Source: Gammaproteobacteria bacterium (GTDB lineage: Bacteria > Pseudomonadota > Gammaproteobacteria > JAAEPA01). From it: a stretch of 41,475 nucleotides of DNA. Shown one piece after another: positions 26,695 through 35,336 of the stretch. The position numbers and the translations under genes were made by a program. The DNA lies in NCBI GenBank assembly GCA_024222475.1, contig JAAEPA010000113.1, positions 1-41,475 on the forward strand. Reading direction: 5' to 3'. Within the stretch, counting starts at the first letter, position 1, and each line of letters opens with the position of its first letter. The notes below the pieces were generated by a model, which saw only the letters and a list, made by a program, of their open reading frames with translations, was not told where the DNA came from and searched no databases.

Positions 26695-27543
26695 AGTAGA
26701 TCTGCTCCCTTCACTGCCTCCACTATTTATTTCAGCCCGCAAGGCCTTCAACTCACTCCGCAACTCCCGCATTTCAGCCAGCATTTGCGCCGTCTCATCT
26801 TGAGCCTCGGACACCGCCGCCGCTGGGGATTGTCGGCTTTCTTCTTCTCTATCACGCGTGTGCATGGACTGCATCGTGTCAATAATGATACCGATGAACA
26901 GATTCAGCATAATGAAGGTGGCGATCAGAATGAAGGGGACAAAGAACAGCCAGGCATGAGGCTGAACCTCCATCACCGGCCGTACAATACCCATGGACCA
27001 ACTTTCCAGCGTCATGATCTGGAACAAGCTGTACATCGACTCCCCAATACTGCCAAACCACTCGGGAAACATTTCACCAAACAGGCCTGTGGCCATCACC
27101 GAAAACACGTAAAACAGTAGCAGCATCAAGATTGCCAGGGAGCTGATACCCGGCACTGCAAGCACCAACGCCTCAACGATGAAACGCATCTTCGGCACCA
27201 TCGATATCAGCCGGAGCACACGTAGCACGCGCAGGGTTCGCAACACGGCCAGGGGACCGCTGGCGGGGAACAGCGCAATACCGATGACGAGGAAATCAAA
27301 CACATTCCAGGCTCGGTGGAAAAACTCGAGCCTAAAGCTGAATATCTTGATCAACAACTCGATGACAAATATCGTGAGCAGCGCTTGGTCTACCCGATGA
27401 GCAAGGTCGCCATAACGCTCCTGAAACGGAGTGTAGGTCTCAAGACCCAACAGGATGGCATTGATCATGATCAGAACAATGATCACCATCGATATACGAT
27501 CGGATTCGATCCAACGGCCAAGTTGATTTCGCACAGACTGCAT
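26686..27543 (-). CDS. Bacterial voltage-gated sodium channel (NaChBac/NavAb type)
   Basis: The 285-residue protein has one six-helix domain: S1 about 17-37, S2 about 53-70, S3 about 80-92, S4 about 98-116 with voltage-sensing arginines R102, R105, R108 and R111 spaced by three, S5 about 128-153, and S6 about 198-226. The pore loop carries TLESWSM (178-184), the same filter as NavAb, which selects Na+. A cytoplasmic neck and a heptad-like coiled coil (about 248-275, MLAEMRELRSELKALRAE) would hold the tetramer together. It lets Na+ into the cell on depolarisation and has been linked to motility, chemotaxis and pH homeostasis in other bacteria. It is a single-gene unit. Confidence 0.92.
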   Translation of the reverse strand: MQSVRNQLGRWIESDRISMVIIVLIMINAILLGLETYTPFQERYGDLAHRVDQALLTIFVIELLIKIFSFRLEFFHRAWNVFDFLVIGIALFPASGPLAVLRTLRVLRVLRLISMVPKMRFIVEALVLAVPGISSLAILMLLLFYVFSVMATGLFGEMFPEWFGSIGESMYSLFQIMTLESWSMGIVRPVMEVQPHAWLFFVPFILIATFIMLNLFIGIIIDTMQSMHTRDREEESRQSPAAAVSEAQDETAQMLAEMRELRSELKALRAEINSGGSEGSRSTKK

Positions 27544-28058
27544 AGGCTTTCAAAACTCTCTCGCCACACCCAATGGCGGGCCGTAGCGAGTCTACATATA
27601 GATGGGATAGTCGTAATAGCTGAGGAAGACCAACCTGACAACAAACCGCACACATGCAGCCGAACCTGCCTGCGGGAGCAGCCTTTACGTGCAGGCGCCG
27701 CCAGGCGTTCACAAAGCAGCAGTCCATGGAGGGAAAATAGCAGCATCGAGGGGCTCGTACTGCTGCCCGCTTTCCGCCAGGGTACTGATCTCAAGTATTC
27801 GGGTAGGATAAACACCCTTCCCCCTAAAGTCCACGGATAGCTTCGGTGTCTTTCAGTTAATCGGCAACGATCCCGGTGACGGCATTGAGCGCAGTCTTGG
27901 AGGGACAGCAGCCGTTCACCTCGCTAAGCTGCCCATACCGGAAGAGACGTTTACCACTCGGCCTTGGTTATTCAACCGTACTTTGTCTGTCGGATATAGG
28001 CTGCTACACTGAAGAAAAAACGGCATCAATCCCGATACGAGGGGCTGCCGGTCTCTAT
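27544..28058. other. Gene-poor region upstream of the cas relic
   Basis: I found no gene with recognisable family features here and no CRISPR repeats or spacers. Open frames present are short, lack ribosome sites and cross each other. The promoter of the sodium channel gene must lie at the left edge. The rest may be debris of the lost CRISPR-Cas locus or its flanks. Confidence 0.4.
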
Positions 28059-28082
28059 GTGACGACCCAAGTATTATATCCT

Positions 28083-28175
28083 GTGAGCGATTACTCATAT
28101 TTAGACTATTGGGGCAAAGCACGGCCAGGAAATGACACCGATCCTCAGTTTCATCTATTAGCGTATCACGTCTTG
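28083..28175 (+). pseudogene. cas3: Relic of type I-E cas3 (N-terminal ~31 codons)
   Basis: The frame from GTG 28083 (an in-frame GTG at 28059 is also possible) gives SYLDYWGKARPGN followed by QFHLLAYHVL. This is the characteristic start of type I-E Cas3 HD domains (YWGKA... then W/FHLLAYH-C/V-LD). The family likeness stops exactly at 28175, where the next frame takes up CasA sequence. The HD catalytic residues beyond this point, the helicase and about 850 further residues are missing. It is the 5' stump of a nuclease-helicase gene left by a deletion. Confidence 0.75.
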
Positions 28176-28654
28176 GCAAATCACGGAAAGCGATGATCCC
28201 GTGCTGGTGCTGGAGTCCGGGCGTCCTGATTTTGATGGGGCGTTGATGCAGTTCTTGATTGGTTTGTTGCAGACGGCTGCACCACCGCCGAATCATGACC
28301 AGTGGATTGATTGGTTGGAGGAACCACCTACGCCGGAGATACTAAAGAAAAAGTTTTTGAAATTTGAAGAGGTATTCGATCTGGATGGTGACGGGCCTAG
28401 ATTCATGCGGGAATATCCTGAATTCGTATAATAAGTTTGATGCTAATACCAAAAAGATATCCGAATTACTTATCGAGGCTCCAGGTGGCAATACCTTGAA
28501 AGAAAATAGAGACTATTTCGTCAAACGTGGCGAAGTGAATTGCCTATGTTTCCCTTGTATTGCAATGGCACTTTTTACATTGCAGACTAACGCGCCGAGC
28601 GGTGGAGCGGGGCATCGCACCTCTTTCGGCAGTGGCCGATCCAATTCCGGATAA
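28174..28654 (+). pseudogene. casA: Relic of type I-E casA/cse1 (N-terminal third, frameshifted)
   Basis: From 28174 the frame reads WQITESDDPVLVLE then RPDFDGALMQFLIGLLQTA, an EPPTPE segment and FDLDGDGPRFM, all hallmarks of Cse1/CasA. The frame stops at about 28430. After a one-base shift, another frame resumes with ISELLIEAPGGNTLKEN, FVKRGEV, FTLQTNAPSGGAGHRTS, the next Cse1 block, and likeness ends near 28622. Only about 150 of about 500 residues remain, without the start codon region. It is fused to the cas3 stump, which normally lies directly upstream of casA in type I-E operons. casB, cas7, cas5, cas6, cas1, cas2 and an array are absent. Confidence 0.8.
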
Positions 28655-28671
28655 TTTTCAAATTGACCCAT

Positions 28672-29136
28672 TTACCAGCAATCCGCCGCAGGCAGCGTGC
28701 CACTTACACCTCTGGCACCAAATTGATTCAGCGTAAAGTTTCCGCAGTCGTCATGGATCTGTGCGCCTTGGGCTTGTGCGGTTATCGCATAGGCCGTACA
28801 TGATGCGGCACCGCCAACGCCATCAGCGGCGCAACCGGGGGGTGTACCGGTAACAGTGACGAGGTAATGGCTATTTGGGGTTGGCTGGTTGTTATTGGCG
28901 TACCCGAGAGTGGTCATGTTTTGTCCATAGCTGTTCGGGCTTTGGCTGGAAAATACTTGTTCTTGGCGACTTGCAGCTTCGAGTACCAAGGCCTTGGCCT
29001 CGGCACGGCGGGCCTTGAATACACTACTTTGGTAGCTGCTATAGGCCATGGATGCAATGATGGCCAGAACTGCGACCGCGATCATGAGTTCGGTCAAGGT
29101 AAAACCGCGTTGGGTAGATGCCGGTGAATATTTCAC
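28672..29136 (-). CDS. pilE: Type IV minor pilin PilE
   Basis: The 154-residue prepilin has a short leader ending QRG and the class IVa cleavage motif G-FTLTE with the conserved Glu5, followed by a hydrophobic assembly helix. The C-terminal half has paired cysteines typical of a D-loop. As the last gene of the fimU-pilV-pilW-pilX-pilY1 order it matches P. aeruginosa PilE, a minor pilin that couples the priming complex to the major pilin. It starts 16 nt after the preceding small gene. The decayed casA remnant converges on its 3' end. Confidence 0.88.
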   Translation of the reverse strand: MKYSPASTQRGFTLTELMIAVAVLAIIASMAYSSYQSSVFKARRAEAKALVLEAASRQEQVFSSQSPNSYGQNMTTLGYANNNQPTPNSHYLVTVTGTPPGCAADGVGGAASCTAYAITAQAQGAQIHDDCGNFTLNQFGARGVSGTLPAADCW

Positions 29137-29152
29137 CAGGGTACCTAAATTT

Positions 29153-29482
29153 TCATTGATGGGTTGCAGCCGACGGCTTGAGAGGCCTGATTCGATTCAC
29201 GATACCCTTTAGCCGCCCGCCTTGGCCTAAACGGCGTTCGCCGTAGATCATTACTTTCATGCCGGGTTTCAGTGCCAGGGCATGGTGTCTTTTTTGCCTA
29301 TAGAGGTCTGATACTAAGGCAAGGTCAAGCGCGTAACTGTCACCATTGTTTAGGGTAACGATCATATCTGACAGATTCAGGTCTTTGAGAACGCTTAAGC
29401 GCGAAAAGCCCTGAGCTGAGGTGCTCGGTGATGAAAGCAGTAGCAATGCCAGTAAAACAAACCACTTATTTTGCCAACGCAT
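29153..29482 (-). CDS. PilY2-like small exported protein
   Basis: The 109-residue protein has a signal peptide (about 1-24, ending SSPSTSAQG). The mature part is a small beta-rich domain (LSDMIVTLNNGDSYALDL, then GMKVMIYGERR). Size, export and position between pilY1 and pilE match P. aeruginosa PilY2, though I cannot confirm sequence kinship by eye. It starts 29 nt after the pilY1 stop and is surely co-transcribed. A role in pilus assembly is inferred from context. Confidence 0.65.
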   Translation of the reverse strand: MRWQNKWFVLLALLLLSSPSTSAQGFSRLSVLKDLNLSDMIVTLNNGDSYALDLALVSDLYRQKRHHALALKPGMKVMIYGERRLGQGGRLKGIVNRIRPLKPSAATHQ

Positions 29483-29511
29483 CGTTTATATCTCTCTGAT
29501 TTAACTCAGCT

Positions 29512-32500
29512 TCAACGTAATCCACGCCAACTCTGTCGGCCTTCTCCACGTACGTGAAAGGGCAATTTCATGACGCCTCCCACACCTGCGCTGGTGTCAC
29601 CCAGCGGCAGGAGTAATTGTTTTGAGACAAATGTGGGTGTTCCTATGGTGGAGCCGACGATCTTTACGCCTTGAATGGGTTTGCTATCGACTAATTTGTA
29701 GAATGGGGCATAACCCAGCCTGCCACCGGTAAGCTTGTTGAATGCCATGATCCAACCGTCACCCCCGCTGGAACAGGCGTCGGGATTGGGAATCAGTGTG
29801 CTTGCGACGATAGTGTCACCGATAATTATCGGGTTCGCGACGATCATCTCACCCTCTCGGGTATAGGTCGTTACCGCACTGACCGTATCATCACTGCTGT
29901 TTGTCGGGGTGGAGTTGTCATCATAACTGCTGTTGCCTGCGAGCAGGTCCACATACCATCCGACCTGGGTAGACCAATTAACCGTGCTGTCGGAGAGGAT
30001 TCTTTGTCTTTCCCCATGAACGGGATTGAAAAAATCGTACTGTATCGGCTGGGGTTGAAGGTTGCTGCGGGTGATGTCATAGGCGACGGTTGGTGTACCG
30101 TAGGTAGCAATGTTGGAAAAGCCGGGAAAGTGTGCGTCCCACACGCCATACATGCTGTGCTCGGTGGAGGTGTCGGCGATATTGTCGCTATCCTCGAAAT
30201 ATTTTCCCGTGCCTACAAACACCATCACCCCATAGGTGCGCCCTAGTGGATGGTTGTCTACCAGCACCTTGGTGGTGATGGGTTGGCGCTTTGGGGTGAC
30301 GTTGGCGTCTATGGCAACGAACAGCGGTCTGATCGTGCCTGAACCGAAGTCGTCTACCGACCAATTGGCTTCAGATGTGTCAGTGAGGTCGAAGCGCCAG
30401 ACATTGCCATACAGATCACCCGCGTAGACATAGTCGGTCACGACATCCCCGTCGAGATCGATCGGTGTAATATTGGCTAGCCCGTTGGGTTTGCCCCCAC
30501 TATAGGACGCCGATACCCCGATACCGGTATCGAGTTTGGCCATAACAGCACCCGTCTCAACATCAAGGATATAAAGCAGGGCGTTACCCGTTGTGCTCAC
30601 ATTGCCATCGGCAAAGGTATTGTTAACACCGTTGCCTACCAATACACCCCATTTACCATTATGTAAGCGAACCGTATGGGGTTGACCGAAGGTGTAACCC
30701 AAGTCATCGGCGTCATATGTACCGTCATCATAGTCATCAGTGAATTCCCAAAGCACTAGACTGGAGGCATTGCCTTCATCAAAGTTACTTGGGTCGGTGA
30801 TATCCAAGGCATAAACTCCCTGACCACCCGCGCCCAATCCGCCTACCAGCACGGTGTGCCAGCTGCCATTAAAGTAGGCGTCGGTCACCTCCATCTCGCC
30901 ATCGGCAAAGTACTTATGCAGCCCTGCTGCACGGTAGTTAGGATCGGTCAACCGGGAAAGATAATCAAATGCCTGAGTAGGTACGTAAGCCAACACTTCA
31001 CGCCCATCGTTTTGGACATCGATGAAGCTGTCATCTGTGTCGAAACTACCACTTCGAAAACCGTGAACAAACCCGTCGTTGGATCCTACGTAGACCATGT
31101 TGAGGCGAGTATGATGAGTAGACTGAAAACCGCCATATTGGGTGGCCGCCGAGTTTTCCGGTGTGGCGCCACTAAGCAGATCCATCCAACTGGCATCGGT
31201 GGGATAGTCTTTGTCGGGTGGTCCAACATAGGTGGGACTGGAATGTACGATATCGCCCAGCAGAATATCCCGATCACGCAGTGCTCCGGAATTTTGTTGT
31301 TCTTGACTGCGATCCCCGTGTAAATAGTTTAATCTGTTCTGGCCTTCAATTACCGTGCCGCCATCTTGGAGCTCTACCTGTTGGGCAGCCGTTAAATTCG
31401 TCCAACGAAAGGGGACACCGGCAGTCCCGTTGTATGTCAATACCTCCCGATCCGCGTCCCAATCCGGGACGCTGGTGCTGATTCCAGTGCTTGCACAGCT
31501 CCCCCCCGTGAGTGCACAGCCCGCGTCCCAGGCCGGGGGACAGAGTTCGCCGCGGACCTCGGTGGTGCAGCTGAGATTTCCCGCACCGTCGGAGATGGGG
31601 CGAGCTAACAGACGTCCTGACCAGTCTTTGCTGTCGAAGATGGCCTGATAGAACTGACTAAAAGAGGACACGCTCCCTGAGTTAAGGGAAAGATTGGAGG
31701 CCGAGCCCTGACGAGATTGAATACGTTGAATGATGGTGTCAAAGGCGGTTACCAGAGCATCGGGTGTCTCGGCGCTGAAAAACTGGCCACGGCTATTGAT
31801 GGCGGCATGCCAAAGGTCATAGATGTTCCCCGGAACGACACCCGATCCCGTATCCGGCCAATCGGCATACCCGGTTGCCAGGGCATCGTATCCGGAGGAG
31901 TAGGTGTCGCCGGTCCAAGCAAGATTGGGTTCGGTCAAGTCGTTTGACAGACCTACTCCTACGGTAAAGCTTACCATGTGTTGCCAAGTGGCCGGATCAT
32001 TCTTTGGATTCCAGTAGGGTAGAAGTGTGCTGGAGGCATCCACTCCACTGCCGTTTGAGGGATCATCGTAGGCGATGGTTTCATTAGTATTTATGGGCAT
32101 GAACTTAAGGGCAGCCGAATCTGCTAGGCTAGGCCTGAGATCGGTCGACCAATATTTCGCGGCAATGTCCGCCAGTGAATCGCTATCGTCATCTTGATAC
32201 GGTGGCATTGCGGTATAACTTACGCTGTCCGGTAAGGTACGAGAGCTGCCGTCGATGTTTCCGATAGTCACCGTATCGGAATTCCATCGGCCGTCGGTCA
32301 TCACGATTGAGTAATTTTGGCGGCAGGCGTGGACCGGACTGCTGGTGCCTCCGGGATCCAATTCGTAGGGGCGAGAGCCGGAAAACATGTCACCGGCGCG
32401 AATCAAGGCGGTACGCAGTGGTGTATCGCCGGATGCCGGCAGGCGAAATAGCCAGTTGTAGAAGTCACTACGATGCGTGGTTTCGAACTTGGCGATACGG

Positions 32501-33249
32501 CTATCCCGGTTGATCGAAGACCAGCCTTGACAGGAGGTATCAAAACCATCACAGGAATGAAGGTTTTGCCAGGCAACACGTACCTCGGCAGACAATTGCA
32601 TAAAGGCTAGAGACGAGGCTGAGCCCACAGCCAGATTCCTGCTGCGGTAGAAGGAATACCAGTTGGCGAAGTTCTGACGTTCATCGCTTCCGGCGGGCCC
32701 CGAAGAGCTGCTGACCACTACCCGATCATAACAATCGTTATCCCCGGCAGTACCATCACAATTTGAATTAGAGGCATCGAATAGATAGTAATCGGCTTGT
32801 AGATCGCTTGAAGCGGCGGGTGTGGTTTGTGAGGTCTCAGAGGTGCTCGAGGGGTCGTAGTGGGTGATGGCTTGATAGTTGGAAGTAAGATTTCGAGTGC
32901 CCCGACTTGAATCGAATCCGTTGATGAAGGCACTCGGCCAGCTGGTGGACAGAGACATTCCATTCTCATTGACCGGCGCGGTATAGGGAACACTGGGGTC
33001 ATAGTAGAGGGCATTGTAATTCCTTGAGCGGAATCGGACTCCAGAGGTATCCAAGCTGTCAGGAACAAAGGCCCGCTGCATGCTTCCGGAATCGTCCAAG
33101 GTCAGCGCGATATTCGGTGCTACATTGGTGACTAGAAACAAGGGCTGATCGGCAATATCATATGGCGCGGCGTTGCTCCGAGTGCCGAGCAACATAAGAA
33201 AAATCCCAAAGATTAGATGAGATATTCTCAGGAGTGATTTTTGATCCAA
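29512..33249 (-). CDS. pilY1: Type IV pilus tip adhesin/assembly factor PilY1
   Basis: The 1245-residue protein has a signal peptide (about 1-27, ending RSNAA). The N-terminal part opens with NIALTLDDSGSM, a von Willebrand A metal-site motif, and continues to about 540. The C-terminal beta-propeller PilY1 domain (about 640-1220) contains DLDGDVVTD at 931-939, the EF-hand-like calcium site whose occupancy controls pilus extension versus retraction in Pseudomonas. YVPTQAFDYLSRL and LVGGLGAGGQGVYALD are further family blocks. It caps the pilus and works with PilW/PilX. It lies 39 nt downstream of pilX. No truncation is visible. Confidence 0.93.
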   Translation of the reverse strand: MDQKSLLRISHLIFGIFLMLLGTRSNAAPYDIADQPLFLVTNVAPNIALTLDDSGSMQRAFVPDSLDTSGVRFRSRNYNALYYDPSVPYTAPVNENGMSLSTSWPSAFINGFDSSRGTRNLTSNYQAITHYDPSSTSETSQTTPAASSDLQADYYLFDASNSNCDGTAGDNDCYDRVVVSSSSGPAGSDERQNFANWYSFYRSRNLAVGSASSLAFMQLSAEVRVAWQNLHSCDGFDTSCQGWSSINRDSRIAKFETTHRSDFYNWLFRLPASGDTPLRTALIRAGDMFSGSRPYELDPGGTSSPVHACRQNYSIVMTDGRWNSDTVTIGNIDGSSRTLPDSVSYTAMPPYQDDDSDSLADIAAKYWSTDLRPSLADSAALKFMPINTNETIAYDDPSNGSGVDASSTLLPYWNPKNDPATWQHMVSFTVGVGLSNDLTEPNLAWTGDTYSSGYDALATGYADWPDTGSGVVPGNIYDLWHAAINSRGQFFSAETPDALVTAFDTIIQRIQSRQGSASNLSLNSGSVSSFSQFYQAIFDSKDWSGRLLARPISDGAGNLSCTTEVRGELCPPAWDAGCALTGGSCASTGISTSVPDWDADREVLTYNGTAGVPFRWTNLTAAQQVELQDGGTVIEGQNRLNYLHGDRSQEQQNSGALRDRDILLGDIVHSSPTYVGPPDKDYPTDASWMDLLSGATPENSAATQYGGFQSTHHTRLNMVYVGSNDGFVHGFRSGSFDTDDSFIDVQNDGREVLAYVPTQAFDYLSRLTDPNYRAAGLHKYFADGEMEVTDAYFNGSWHTVLVGGLGAGGQGVYALDITDPSNFDEGNASSLVLWEFTDDYDDGTYDADDLGYTFGQPHTVRLHNGKWGVLVGNGVNNTFADGNVSTTGNALLYILDVETGAVMAKLDTGIGVSASYSGGKPNGLANITPIDLDGDVVTDYVYAGDLYGNVWRFDLTDTSEANWSVDDFGSGTIRPLFVAIDANVTPKRQPITTKVLVDNHPLGRTYGVMVFVGTGKYFEDSDNIADTSTEHSMYGVWDAHFPGFSNIATYGTPTVAYDITRSNLQPQPIQYDFFNPVHGERQRILSDSTVNWSTQVGWYVDLLAGNSSYDDNSTPTNSSDDTVSAVTTYTREGEMIVANPIIIGDTIVASTLIPNPDACSSGGDGWIMAFNKLTGGRLGYAPFYKLVDSKPIQGVKIVGSTIGTPTFVSKQLLLPLGDTSAGVGGVMKLPFHVRGEGRQSWRGLR

Positions 33250-33288
33250 TGTAATGCCTTTAGTGGTTTATCCTAATGCCTGAAAATC

Positions 33289-33852
33289 TCAGTAGATCTT
33301 GCCGTACATGCTCTGGTGCACAGAGACAGCCGTATTGTTACCACCCACGCCCTGTGCGGTAACCCGGTAAAAGTAGATATTGGATTGGGTCCGCGTACCC
33401 CCTTGGCTTGCCGGTGTCAGGCTGCCGCTGAGATTTTGAACTACACCCTCTTCTAGAAAATACTGTGGATCACTTTCAACGCCTGCGCTGGAGGGTAGAG
33501 CGAGTTGTAGGGGAGAAATATTGGCATCATTCCAAAATGTATCTTCACCATAACCCTTGCTGAGTAAGGCACCGGGTATGCCATTGCCCCATACGGTAGG
33601 CATCGGGCCCGAGGGCGGGTTGAGTGGATCAATATAAGGTGAAGGATAGTTGAGTCTGTTGAGTACCCAGTTTTCGCCATTTCGCACCGCAGCGTTAGCA
33701 GCCTCGTTCGCTCTGGATTTCTCCCTCAGATTGGACGCCATGCGTTCCTGTAAGGTGACCGTGCTGATAGCGGAGACGCCCAGTATCGTGATCACCAGCA
33801 GGAATAGCAGTCCGGTAACAAGTACAAACCCTGAGGAGGTTTTAATGCCCAT
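33289..33852 (-). CDS. pilX: Type IV pilus assembly protein PilX
   Basis: The 187-residue protein has a short N-terminus (SSGFVLVTGLLFLLV) forming a pilin-like membrane helix, followed by the PilX_N motif TLQERMASNLREKSRANEAA, with the rest as a small soluble domain. PilX is a minor pilin of the priming complex and lacks Glu5 in this family. It starts 20 nt after pilW and is followed by pilY1, the usual order. Confidence 0.9.
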   Translation of the reverse strand: MGIKTSSGFVLVTGLLFLLVITILGVSAISTVTLQERMASNLREKSRANEAANAAVRNGENWVLNRLNYPSPYIDPLNPPSGPMPTVWGNGIPGALLSKGYGEDTFWNDANISPLQLALPSSAGVESDPQYFLEEGVVQNLSGSLTPASQGGTRTQSNIYFYRVTAQGVGGNNTAVSVHQSMYGKIY

Positions 33853-33872
33853 TATGACCTACCGGTTCCAGG

Positions 33873-34676
33873 TTATATTGCCTGATAGAGGCGATTGTTC
33901 AAGGCGATAAATCGTGTGATTACTCGCCGCGCTCGTTGGTCCGTACCGGCTGCCGGTCCACTTATAACGGCGCCCACCAGAGAATAAAATGCCGTGCCCG
34001 CAGTAGGCCTTACACCATCATCGCTGTGCACCATTACTGCAATGCCCACGCTGAGCACGTTGTTCCAGACACCGGCTGTAGTCACTTCACTCGCCCACAG
34101 GTACTGATCTACGGATCCATCACCAGAGCTATCCACGCCATATCGGATGGCCATGTTCTCGATATTGCTTATCAATGCTTGTATCGCGCCACCATTGACG
34201 CTGCACCTTAATGTATTGCTGGCGTTATCAATGCTAAAGGTATTGGATACCAATGCCGGGCTGGCAGATGACCCTATGGTGTTGCCGAGACAGTCGAAAA
34301 GGGTGCCGTCATTTTCAAAACTAACGGTGATCGTATCTGGAGTTGCTCCATTGCCGGTGCCAGTAATGATTGGATTAGTCGGTGGAAATACCAATAGGGG
34401 GTCTGCGCTTGGGTTTAAATGGTAACCCGCCTTAGCAATGACATTACTAAGAATGATGGTGGTAATACGTGCATTTTCTTGGAATCGCTGCAGGGTGTTC
34501 TGGGCTCGATAGGTCTTTTTATTGCCAATCATCATCTGTGTCATGCCCAGCAATATCAGCAGGCTGATCACGATTGCGACCATCACTTCAACCAGACTGA
34601 GACCTGACTGTTTATAACCAGGTTTGAAACCTGACATCGTGGAATTAATGTTGCGTGTCGTGTTAGGAGATCTCAT
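33873..34676 (-). CDS. pilW: Type IV pilus assembly protein PilW
   Basis: The 267-residue prepilin has a ~26-residue leader, then QSG-LSLVEVMVAIVISLLIL, the class III cleavage motif with Glu5, and the PilW block NTLQRFQENARITTIILSNVI. The C-terminal half is a beta-rich minor-pilin domain. The start codon overlaps the pilV stop (ATGA at 34673-34676), so the two are likely translationally coupled. It primes pilus assembly with PilV, PilX and PilY1 at the inner membrane. Confidence 0.92.
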   Translation of the reverse strand: MRSPNTTRNINSTMSGFKPGYKQSGLSLVEVMVAIVISLLILLGMTQMMIGNKKTYRAQNTLQRFQENARITTIILSNVIAKAGYHLNPSADPLLVFPPTNPIITGTGNGATPDTITVSFENDGTLFDCLGNTIGSSASPALVSNTFSIDNASNTLRCSVNGGAIQALISNIENMAIRYGVDSSGDGSVDQYLWASEVTTAGVWNNVLSVGIAVMVHSDDGVRPTAGTAFYSLVGAVISGPAAGTDQRARRVITRFIALNNRLYQAI

Positions 34677-35239
34677 GGAATAAATACGGTATTGAAATTA
34701 CGTGTTACCGCCGCCCCTGTAATCAGGTCGTTCTCCGACCAGCTAACCAGTACAGTATAGTTGCTGGTATTGAGACAGGGATTGTCATTACAGGTCACTC
34801 TACAACTGCCGGCGGGTAAGTCATTCGCTATGATTTGCGAGATATTCCATAGATCGGCCGCGGCTTGTTGTTGACTGGTGCAAACGGTACCCGCCGTGGT
34901 GCAGTAGTTTCCTGAACCTGGATCTGCGATTGTCGTATGGCCGCCGGGTAGGGTGGTTTCAGAACTTAGATTTGCATATGAGAAGGCATTATCTATGAGT
35001 GGATTACACTGAAATGGTGGGTTTGTTGCTCCGGAGTTCATAACCCCACAGATGTTCGTACGCATCATGTCTACAAGGCTAGATACCTCTATCGTGGCGA
35101 TACTACGCATGGAGGCCACATTGTTGAAATTTAGGCCGGTATTCTGTAAGGCAATAACACCCAATAAACCAATGGAGATCACCACTAGGCTGATCAAGGC
35201 CTCCAGCAGACTGAAACCTCTAGAATGGTGAACCCTCAC
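34673..35239 (-). CDS. pilV: Type IV pilus modification/minor pilin PilV
   Basis: The 188-residue prepilin has an 8-residue leader and the motif G-FSLLEALISLVVISIGLLG with Glu5. This is PilV, a minor pilin of the priming complex. The start is GTG 35239; no other start lies between it and the processing site. Its GGGGAGAGG ribosome site and the GTG itself fall inside a widespread GC-rich dispersed repeat (35233-35267). The soluble domain carries several cysteines (CGVM, CRVTCNDNPC) that may form disulfides. The stop overlaps the pilW start. Confidence 0.9.
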   Translation of the reverse strand: MRVHHSRGFSLLEALISLVVISIGLLGVIALQNTGLNFNNVASMRSIATIEVSSLVDMMRTNICGVMNSGATNPPFQCNPLIDNAFSYANLSSETTLPGGHTTIADPGSGNYCTTAGTVCTSQQQAAADLWNISQIIANDLPAGSCRVTCNDNPCLNTSNYTVLVSWSENDLITGAAVTRNFNTVFIP

Positions 35240-35267
35240 CCTAACCCTCTCCCCAAGGGCGAGGGGA
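35233..35267. repeat. Dispersed GC-rich repeat supplying the pilV ribosome site
   Basis: The sequence CCCTCACCCTAACCCTCTCC continues with CCAAGGGCGAGGGGA. It is a short repeat found between genes in many proteobacteria and can fold (CCCTC/GAGGG). On the minus strand it reads GGGGAGAGG, then GTTAGG, then the pilV start GTG, so the repeat forms the translation start of a gene. Confidence 0.65.
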
Positions 35268-35336
35268 TTGGTGGAGGGGGCTGAACGGTTACAATCATTG
35301 TTGTCATTGTCTTAGGCATGGATGTTTCAATTGAGG

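Noticed and set aside
27316..27840. 174-codon plus-strand open frame overlapping the sodium channel 5' end
   Set aside because: It begins antisense to the channel and has no recognisable domain, so it is probably a chance frame.
27544..28660. CRISPR array near the cas relic
   Set aside because: I searched by eye for regularly spaced ~29-bp repeats on both strands and found none; only cas gene fragments remain.
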